Positions 5,708 through 10,303 of a stretch of DNA of 10,303 nt are shown here, piece by piece. Made by a program: the position numbers and the translations under genes. The stretch's first letter is position 1. Each line of letters starts with the position of its first letter. The notes below the pieces were generated by a model. It did no database searches and had not been told where the DNA came from. It saw nothing but the letters and a program-made list of their open reading frames with translations. Source of the stretch: an archaeon (GTDB taxonomy: Archaea > Thermoproteota > Nitrososphaeria > Nitrososphaerales > UBA183); assembly GCA_021807225.1 (NCBI GenBank), contig JAKAPI010000022.1:1-10303 (forward strand). Reading direction: 5' to 3'.

Positions 5708-5722
5708 ACCTGTTTGTATCGG

Positions 5723-5992
5723 CTAGGTTACTTTGGCTTCTATACGTTCCATTCGTGACTTGATCTCTGCTATGTCTCTACCCTGATTAAGAAGAGGTAT
5801 AATTTCCCTCCTCATCTCTGCCAGCTCGTTGGCTATTTCCTCCACCCCCTTCTCCATTCTAGCCATGCTCCCGCTCTGCTGGTGCAGCAGCAGGACAGTG
5901 AGATCTTGAGAAGTGAGCTTCTTTCTGGAGGCTATCCTCTCGACGCCCTTCTCCACAAGGTCAGAAACCAACCCTTCTACCACGCCTGCCAT
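5723..5992 (-). CDS. Small coiled-coil protein of unknown function, in a tRNA-bounded segment
   Basis: An 89-residue protein I do not recognise. The first part (about 1-35) is helical and mixed-charge (MAGVVEGLVSDLVEKGVERI), followed by LTSQDLTVLLLHQQ. Residues about 44-88 have regular hydrophobic spacing with many Glu, Arg and Met (MEKGVEEIANELAEMRRE, then IAEIKSRMERIEAKV), consistent with a coiled coil and oligomerisation. There is no signal peptide or membrane helix. I chose the ATG at 5990-5992 rather than one 18 codons upstream (6046) because a TATA-like AGGTTTAAGT (6011-6020) lies about 24 bases upstream. Base composition is clearly AT-richer than the flanking genes. It lies between tRNA-Ile and the second att copy, which suggests element-borne DNA. 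Confidence 0.55.
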   Translation of the reverse strand: MAGVVEGLVSDLVEKGVERIASRKKLTSQDLTVLLLHQQSGSMARMEKGVEEIANELAEMRREIIPLLNQGRDIAEIKSRMERIEAKVT

Positions 5993-6010
5993 CTCTGAAT
6001 CACTTCTGCA

Positions 6011-6020
6011 ACTTAAACCT
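6011..6020 (-). promoter_or_regulatory. Candidate TATA box for the 89-residue coiled-coil protein
   Basis: The minus strand reads AGGTTTAAGT, centred about 24 bases from the ATG at 5992. It favours that start over the longer reading of the frame. Confidence 0.4.
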
Positions 6021-6157
6021 AGCACCCGTACAAAAGCCCCTCCCAATCTGGAATCGGTTGAGCGACAGAGATGCCTGAAAGTGTCTCAGCCGAGGTTCAA
6101 GTGGCAAGCGCCTTCAGGCCACAGGTTTGAGCCTGGTTTTTGGTCGTGGAAACTTGA

Positions 6158-6175
6158 CGAATCCCTTCCGGCCCA
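6158..6175 (+). repeat. tRNA-Ile 3' end, att copy 2
   Basis: An exact 18-base copy of tRNA-Ile 5691-5708 (the 17-base core plus the discriminator A). The bases before it (AACTTGA) do not form a T-stem, so it is not a tRNA gene. It lies 467 bases downstream of the first copy and ends the segment holding the coiled-coil gene. Confidence 0.7.
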
Positions 6176-6256
6176 TGAAACAATTTGATCAGAGCTGACC
6201 ACGCCTTATCGTTCCCCCTAATCAACGCCCAGAGCGGGTCGATCTTCAGGGTCACA

Positions 6257-7051
6257 TTACTCGCGAGCAGCAATTACGATGCGAAACTTGTTCCGCATCC
6301 TGATGATGCCGCTGGGGCTCGTGTAAGGTCGCATCGCTTCGACCACCGCCTTCCTGACTACGTCTTCCCCTACCACGCGTATACCCCTTTGGATGGGCCC
6401 GGCCGACTTCTGGGCGCGCCAGGCGTCTTCCATGTTGGCGTACTCCATCGGGACGTCGACGAATTCGCTCGCAACCACGGTGAGTTTCACCTGGTGGAGC
6501 AGCTGGTCCAGCACATTCGGGTCGGAAAGGGCTAGAGGCTGGGGAGTCCCAGCCGGAGGGAGAGGCAACGATTTCCGCACCGCAGGGAACACCGCCGAAT
6601 CCATCTCACAGTCCTCAGGGCGCCCCCAGGTTACGATTACGATTCTCCCTCCGTTGTCCATGACCCTGACGAATTCGCTCAGCGCGGCCGGCGGATGAGC
6701 GGCGTACTGCAGCGAGTTAGATGAGAATACGACGTCGAAGCTGGCGTCTGGGTACGGCAACTCCTCCAGCTCGCCCACTTGGAACTTGGCCGAAGGAATT
6801 CTCTCCTGTGCGACCGCGATGAGAGCGGATGCCGCATCGATCCCGGTGATGCGGGCGTGGTATCGAAGGGCAATCATCGCGGCGCCCCCTGCCCCGCAAC
6901 CCACGTCCAAAAATCGGGTTCCAGGGCCAACACGAACCAAGCGGAGGGCGAGTTCCCAGGCTGGGCGTCCAGTCGCCTCCTGGATGCATGCCCAGTCGGC
7001 GGCCTCCTGACTCCAAAGTTCGCCTTCAATTGCCCCAGTTCGTGCACTCAC
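6257..7051 (-). CDS. Class I SAM-dependent methyltransferase (Methyltransf_11/UbiE-like)
   Basis: A 264-residue soluble methyltransferase with a Rossmann-like fold. Motif I is FLDVGCGAGG (47-56, SAM binding). D72 in ITGIDAAS is at the ribose-binding end of strand 2. ELEELPYPDASFDVVFSSNSLQY (94-116) covers motifs II and III, and VRVMDNGGRIVIVTW (128-142) the next strand. The C-terminal 110 residues are a variable substrate cap with no family-specific motif I can read, so the substrate is unknown. The start is GTG at 7049-7051: the frame hits a stop (TAA) three codons upstream and the conserved domain begins soon after. It is transcribed alone. It lies between att copies 2 and 3, so it may be cargo of an integrated element. 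Confidence 0.88.
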   Translation of the reverse strand: MSARTGAIEGELWSQEAADWACIQEATGRPAWELALRLVRVGPGTRFLDVGCGAGGAAMIALRYHARITGIDAASALIAVAQERIPSAKFQVGELEELPYPDASFDVVFSSNSLQYAAHPPAALSEFVRVMDNGGRIVIVTWGRPEDCEMDSAVFPAVRKSLPLPPAGTPQPLALSDPNVLDQLLHQVKLTVVASEFVDVPMEYANMEDAWRAQKSAGPIQRGIRVVGEDVVRKAVVEAMRPYTSPSGIIRMRNKFRIVIAARE

Positions 7052-7106
7052 TCTTGGTTACGCGCCATCCTCGCGGTAGTGGGTTGTTGAGGCTCTGTCT
7101 TAACCT

Positions 7107-7292
7107 TCACGCGTCGGCGAGGCTGATCAGCACAATGAAGTCGGTTAAGTTCACGAGGAAATCCTGCTTGCCAATCACAAGGGGCAGCATTGCGACCAGA
7201 ATGAGCGCCCCCGACAAGTTCGCCGCGGACTTCGGGATGTACTGTCTTCCCCCAGGGCTGCGAGACGTCTGATCGGCGCGACACTCACTGTT
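7107..7292 (-). pseudogene. Membrane-protein gene fragment, possibly the N-terminus of a LivM-type permease
   Basis: One minus-strand frame is open for 61 codons and encodes YIPKSAANLSGALILVAMLP, then LVIGKQDFLVNLTDFIVLIS, ending LADA and TGA (7107-7109). The pattern of a hydrophobic helix, a short polar turn and a second hydrophobic stretch resembles the N-terminus of branched-chain amino-acid ABC permeases (LivM), where the sequence would continue into a conserved Gly-rich block. Here it stops. There is no ATG or GTG near the 5' end; a TTG within the frame could start a 36-residue peptide. A decayed fragment is the best reading; a small membrane peptide is the alternative. It lies just upstream of the methyltransferase gene, inside the att-bounded segment. 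Confidence 0.3.
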
Positions 7293-7332
7293 TCATGAGG
7301 TTGGCCCGGTAACGGGGAGTTGCACCCTTAAT

Positions 7333-7353
7333 GGTTCGAATCCCTTCCGGCCC
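7333..7353 (+). repeat. tRNA-Ile 3' end, att copy 3
   Basis: A 21-base exact copy of tRNA-Ile 5687-5707, covering T-loop, T-stem 3' strand and acceptor 3' strand. The T-stem 5' side is nearly kept (AATGG against AAGGG). There is no D-arm or anticodon arm upstream. It forms the outer end of the putative integrated region. Confidence 0.7.
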
Positions 7354-7389
7354 GTCCGCTTCACTTCGTCATATTTCCAGCCCCAACCC

Positions 7390-7908
7390 TTGGCACAGGA
7401 GACCATGACTGGGGGGGATGCTCGGGACCTCTCGTTGGTTCTACGTGAAGGAGATTGTCTGGCCATCGTGCCCCGAAATCGCAACTCCTGGTACGGGAAG
7501 AGGGCCCTCTACGCAGAAACCATGAGTGTAGTGAAGGAGAGCCCGGGCATCTCCACAGGGGAGGTGACCAGGAATCTGGCGAGGCCTTGTGAATCCGTTT
7601 CCCCACTCCTCTTCCACCCGAATGACTTGGGTTCCCTCAGACACGAGTCCGTCGGGGCCGAAGGGGCCGACGGCCTAGCCGAAGGCGGGACTATCGAGAT
7701 CCAGGGGCCGAGCGCGACCACCGAAGTGCCTCCCGCTCTATCCCTCGGACTGGGGGCACGACATCAGCAGGACGGACGCGATGCCGAGGCACGACGCCGG
7801 GGTCTCCACGGGCGACCAGGCAGATGTGTGAAAGACGTTCGCCTCATCCGCGCTCTCTCAGAGTCGTCATTGTCGTACGCAGCACATCACGGTCACCGGG
7901 AGCCGTAA
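7390..7908 (+). CDS. Winged-helix DNA-binding domain ORF, probably decaying
   Basis: The open frame encodes 172 residues, but only about 30-90 look like protein: RNRNSWYGKRALYAETMSVV, then KESPGISTGEVTRNLARP, then LLFHPNDLGSLRHE. This is the pattern of an archaeal winged helix-turn-helix: a first helix, the PGIS-TGE turn, a recognition helix, and a wing entered by DLG-LRHE. A GTG at 7468-7470 directly before this block, with AAGGAG at 7447-7452, is a likely original start. After residue 90 the composition becomes Arg/Gly/Ala-rich and unlike a folded domain, and a proline interrupts the helix before the wing. I infer a regulator that has lost its normal C-terminus. The regulated target is unknown. 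Confidence 0.35.
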   Translation: MAQETMTGGDARDLSLVLREGDCLAIVPRNRNSWYGKRALYAETMSVVKESPGISTGEVTRNLARPCESVSPLLFHPNDLGSLRHESVGAEGADGLAEGGTIEIQGPSATTEVPPALSLGLGARHQQDGRDAEARRRGLHGRPGRCVKDVRLIRALSESSLSYAAHHGHREP

Positions 7909-7928
7909 AATCATCGGCTCACACGACA

Positions 7929-7938
7929 CTTAAATATG
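7929..7938 (+). promoter_or_regulatory. Candidate TATA box for the S53 protease
   Basis: CTTAAATATG is centred about 37 bases upstream of the TTG start at 7971, implying a leader of roughly ten bases. It is the clearest TATA-like element in this part of the window. Confidence 0.5.
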
Positions 7939-7970
7939 CGGTCAGTAATTTGGATTCTGCAATCATATAA

Positions 7971-9257
7971 TTGGAGGCCCTAGATCACAATTTCACCCGC
8001 CGCCGGGTTAACCAGCTCGCAGCTGCTACCGTGATTTCGCTTTTCATTCTTGGACTCTCCGTGCTCCCCGTGGTGATGGCGTCTTCGTCGGAGTTGCGCC
8101 TCCCCAACGCCGTCCTCCCCCTCGAATACATCACCCACCCGAACGGCAAGCCCGGGGGCGGAGGACATGGAGGGGGCGGCTCCTGCGTGACGACTTTGCC
8201 CGCTCCTACGGGTGTTTCCTATACGCCAAGCCAGATTGAGGCCGCCTACGGCTTCAATACAGCTGCGACCGGCGCGGGGGAGACCATAGCGATCATCGAT
8301 GCTTACGGAAGCCCTACACTGACGAGCGACCTCAACTGTTTCGACTCCCAGTTCGGCCTCCCACCAGCGAACCTTCAGGTGGTCCAACCCTTCGGCAAGA
8401 CCCACGGTAGCAACAGCAATTGGGGACTGGAGACGTCGCTTGACGTCGAGTGGGCCCACGCCATGGCCCCGGCCGCCAAATTACTCCTGATAGTCACCCC
8501 GAGCGCCAGCTTGCAGTACCTGGTCAACGACGCGGTCCCCTACGCGGTGCAGAATGGGGCCAACGTGATTTCGATGAGCTGGGGGGCTGCCGAGAGCGGC
8601 AGCAGCTGCTCCACTTGGACTTCCGAATCATCATACTTCGCCAACGCTGTGTCAGCGGGTGCGGTTCCAGTTGCAGCGTCCGGCGACAGTGGCGCCAACG
8701 ATGGGACGTCTTCTCCAACTGTGAACTATCCAGCCTCCGACCCCAGCGTCCTTGGTGTGGGCGGCACCACCCTCACGCTAACCCCGTCCAACACCTGGAG
8801 CAGCGAGGTGGTCTGGAACGACCAGTATGGGGCTAGCGGCGGCGGAGTCAGCGCTTGCTTTTCAGAGCCGACGTACCAATCTTCTTCTAGCATCGAGGTA
8901 ACAACATCGTCGGGTTCCCTCTACCCCTCAACCAGGGCAGTCCCTGATGTTGCTTACAACGCGGACGTGCTGACTGGCTACTGGGTGTACGACACATCAG
9001 GATTCAGCGGTTGGGTGCAGGTCGGCGGGACCAGCGCCGGAGCCCCGCAGTGGTCCGCGATCATCGCTGACGCCAAATCAGCGGGCGACAGCATCAGTGG
9101 TTCCTCAGTGCACACGCAGGCCTATTCTCTCATAGGTTCCACCGCAGTCCACGACATCACAAGCGGGAACAATGGCTACTACTACGCAACTGCAGGATAC
9201 GATGCGACCACAGGCGTGGGGTCGCCGGTCGAAGCCAACGTCATCGCCTCCTGGTAG
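7971..9257 (+). CDS. Secreted sedolisin-family serine-carboxyl peptidase (S53)
   Basis: An extracellular protease of the sedolisin/kumamolisin family, usually active at acid pH. Residues 1-37 form a signal peptide (RRR n-region at 10-12, hydrophobic core 19-35, cleavage probably after VMA at 35-37). A Gly-rich linker follows at 61-71 (KPGGGGHGGGGSC). The catalytic domain runs from about 84 to the end. Visible catalytic residues are E154 and D158 in WGLETSLDVEW, oxyanion D239 in ASGDSGAND, and nucleophile S355 in GGTSAGAPQWSA. The calcium site is suggested by D395-I396 and by GYDATTGVGSP (409-419). The start is a TTG; a stop lies directly upstream in frame. The usual prosegment of about 150-200 residues is absent: only about 45 residues separate signal peptide and catalytic domain. 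It is transcribed alone. Confidence 0.93.
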   Translation: MEALDHNFTRRRVNQLAAATVISLFILGLSVLPVVMASSSELRLPNAVLPLEYITHPNGKPGGGGHGGGGSCVTTLPAPTGVSYTPSQIEAAYGFNTAATGAGETIAIIDAYGSPTLTSDLNCFDSQFGLPPANLQVVQPFGKTHGSNSNWGLETSLDVEWAHAMAPAAKLLLIVTPSASLQYLVNDAVPYAVQNGANVISMSWGAAESGSSCSTWTSESSYFANAVSAGAVPVAASGDSGANDGTSSPTVNYPASDPSVLGVGGTTLTLTPSNTWSSEVVWNDQYGASGGGVSACFSEPTYQSSSSIEVTTSSGSLYPSTRAVPDVAYNADVLTGYWVYDTSGFSGWVQVGGTSAGAPQWSAIIADAKSAGDSISGSSVHTQAYSLIGSTAVHDITSGNNGYYYATAGYDATTGVGSPVEANVIASW

Positions 9258-9627
9258 AGTTACAGCATCGGAACAACCTTTGAAACCTGCGTTTTGAACC
9301 CGGCCACTCCAAGGCCCCCTTCCAGACATCCTCAAACGAGGATGGGACAGGGCCCCTGCGAAAGGCAGAACGCGTCGACCTGAGCTTTAGGTTCAGTGCG
9401 GGGGGTAGGATTAACCCACGAACCCCTGCTGGACGGGATGGTCGGTCGTGAGCCTTCTCTCAGTAGAACCCGGCCCATGCTGCGCTATGCAGTGGTTAGT
9501 GCAGAAAATTCCTGAACTGGTACCGATGACCAAACTAGTACCAAAAACGGCCGTGACTATCCCAAGTCAAACTCCCTTCGAGACCCTTCTGAGAACTCGG
9601 CGGCCCACAAGACCCACACGCCAACAA
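9258..9627. other. Non-coding stretch between convergent genes, with a hairpin and a tRNA-like piece
   Basis: No convincing gene lies in these 370 bases; the only open frame (9448-9657, plus) has no recognisable domain. The region holds a strong hairpin (9313-9354) and, on the minus strand, a short stretch resembling the 3' end of a tRNA-Leu (9397-9419). A weaker inverted repeat GGTAC/GTACC lies at about 9520-9543. It separates the 3' ends of the S53 protease and the PLP decarboxylase. Confidence 0.5.
9313..9354. other. Strong hairpin between convergent genes
   Basis: The core is CATCCTC (9327-9333) and GAGGATG (9338-9344), seven perfect pairs around loop AAAC. It extends through TCC/GGA (9321-9323 with 9345-9347) and GGCCC/GGGCC (9313-9317 with 9350-9354) with small internal loops. 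It starts about 55 bases past the protease stop. It could be a 3'-end or processing structure or part of a small RNA; no T-rich tail follows. Confidence 0.45.
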
Positions 9628-10303
9628 CTACAACGAGAATCCACGCTTTTTCCGTAGTTCCAAATCGGTCTGTCTTCCAACTCTCACGACCACCTCGGGT
9701 ACCGCCTCTATGTCCTTTCGCGAAGTTCTAAAGTTGACTATGCAGCACCTTAGCGCGAACTTTCCCCCTACGACCGCGTTCGAAGGGAAGATCTCCCCGC
9801 CGGCTTGAAGCTTCTCGAGCAACGTCGCGTTCAATTTGTTGAGATACTTCTCTGTCCGTTTCGAACCTACATTGAGGTCGGGCGGAACGTAACGGAAGGT
9901 GGTGATGCTGAGGCTGTTCGTCAGGGCCTCGAGCTCTTCGTTCTTGCTTACGACCTCGAAGAGATACCGCGCCAGCTCGGCGTCGTCCGAGATCATCTTC
10001 CTGTACCCCTCCAGGCCGACCTGCCGCAGGGCGAGCCAGACCTTCAGTGCCCTGAAACCCCGCGAGTTCTGAGGCCCATACTCGTAGTAGTTTATGGGCT
10101 CCTCTTCACCAAGCTTCCCGAACCGGTAGTATGCGGGGTGATGGCTGAACGTCTCTTTGAGGAGCTTCTCACGCCTGACGAGGACACATCCGGCCTCCAG
10201 AGGCGCGTATAGCCACTTGTGAGGGTCAAGAGCGACGGAATCCGCCTTTGCCATCCCTCTGAGATCGGCAGGCGGGTCGCGAAGCAGCGCGGCAAAGGCT
10301 CCG
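9628..10303 (-). CDS. Group II PLP-dependent decarboxylase, C-terminal part, 5' truncated by window edge
   Basis: A pyridoxal-phosphate enzyme of the aromatic-L-amino-acid/tyrosine/glutamate decarboxylase group. The frame runs open to the right edge (GAFAALLRDPPADLRG precedes the ATG at 10254), so that ATG is internal and about 224 C-terminal residues are seen. The PLP-binding lysine is in ADSVALDPHKWLYAPLEAGC. Conserved downstream pieces are SRGFRALKVWLALRQVGLEGY and the C-terminal block FALRCCIVNFRTSRKDIEAV. Full-length enzymes are about 450-480 residues. Substrate residues lie mainly in the missing N-terminal half, so tyrosine, aromatic amino acids, aspartate or glutamate cannot be told apart. 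It is convergent with the S53 protease across 370 bases. Confidence 0.9.
   Translation of the reverse strand, partial: GAFAALLRDPPADLRGMAKADSVALDPHKWLYAPLEAGCVLVRREKLLKETFSHHPAYYRFGKLGEEEPINYYEYGPQNSRGFRALKVWLALRQVGLEGYRKMISDDAELARYLFEVVSKNEELEALTNSLSITTFRYVPPDLNVGSKRTEKYLNKLNATLLEKLQAGGEIFPSNAVVGGKFALRCCIVNFRTSRKDIEAVPEVVVRVGRQTDLELRKKRGFSL

Larger units (their letters stand above)
5614..5708 (+). tRNA. tRNA-Ile(GAT) with a 20-nt intron in the D-loop
   Basis: Mature exons are 5614-5628 and 5649-5708 (75 nt). Acceptor GGGCTGG pairs with CCGGCCC (5701-5707) with one G-U. The D-stem is GCTC (5623-5626)/GAGC (5657-5660), and after splicing the loop is AGCTTGGCTA with G18G19. The anticodon stem is CCCGA/TCGGG, loop CTGATAA, with GAT at 5669-5671. 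The T-arm is AAGGG, TTCGAAT, CCCTT. Only CC follows the discriminator A, so CCA is not fully encoded. The extra 20 bases in the D-loop are an intron (separate entry). The last 17 acceptor and T-arm bases are repeated twice downstream as candidate att sites. Confidence 0.93.

Noticed and set aside
6117..6138. T-arm-like hairpin CAGG-TTTGAG-CCTG before att copy 2
   Set aside because: The stem is short and no anticodon or D-arm lies upstream; it does not join with att copy 2 into a cloverleaf.
7048..7284. 78-codon minus-strand frame upstream of the methyltransferase
   Set aside because: The translation has no protein-like pattern; the alternative minus frame (7107-7292) reads as a membrane segment instead.
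6158..7353. att copies read as split-tRNA 3' halves
   Set aside because: They lack a proper T-stem 5' strand, a leader with a complementary sequence and a promoter; the intact tRNA-Ile nearby makes att duplication simpler.
1..10303. CRISPR array, insertion sequence, integrase or rRNA
   Set aside because: No regularly spaced repeats, transposase or integrase motifs, or rRNA-like blocks were seen on either strand.

Overview
The window is a GC-rich archaeal chromosome segment. Archaeal signs are TATA-box promoters about 24-35 bases ahead of start codons (mostly leaderless spacing), tRNA introns with bulge-helix-bulge (BHB) splice motifs outside the usual place, an HtpX protease beside an archaeal-type Hsp20, and a mevalonate-pathway HMG-CoA reductase for isoprenoid lipids. 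Introns at non-canonical tRNA positions suggest a TACK-type lineage (Nitrososphaeria, Bathyarchaeia or similar). The class II HMG-CoA reductase is also known from Thermoplasmatales and Archaeoglobus, so placement is uncertain.

Bases 1-4925 are mostly housekeeping: the C-terminal end of urocanate hydratase (histidine breakdown), a DedA-family membrane protein, class II HMG-CoA reductase, a tRNA-Val(GAC) gene broken by three tiny introns, a small proline-rich membrane-anchored protein, and a divergent stress pair, htpX (-) and hsp20 (+), sharing a 111-base promoter region. A two-CBS-domain protein abuts hsp20 tail to tail.

Bases 5400-5710 hold tRNA-Ala(TGC) on the minus strand, with the G3:U70 alanine determinant, and tRNA-Ile(GAT) on the plus strand with a 20-base intron in its D-loop.

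Bases 5709-7353 look like an integration hotspot. The last 17 bases of the tRNA-Ile acceptor and T-arm (5691-5707) recur exactly at 6158-6174 and 7337-7353 in the same orientation, as expected of att sites left by elements that use a tRNA 3' end. They bound two small segments. One carries an 89-residue coiled-coil protein in AT-richer DNA; the other carries a SAM-dependent methyltransferase and a fragment of a membrane-protein gene. No integrase is visible. A decaying winged-helix ORF follows.

Bases 7971-10303 hold a secreted sedolisin (S53) protease with a complete catalytic set but almost no propeptide, a 370-base non-coding stretch with a strong hairpin, and the C-terminal part of a group II PLP decarboxylase running off the window edge.

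The most novel observations are the three-intron tRNA-Val, whose BHB motifs overlap, and the tandem tRNA-Ile att copies.
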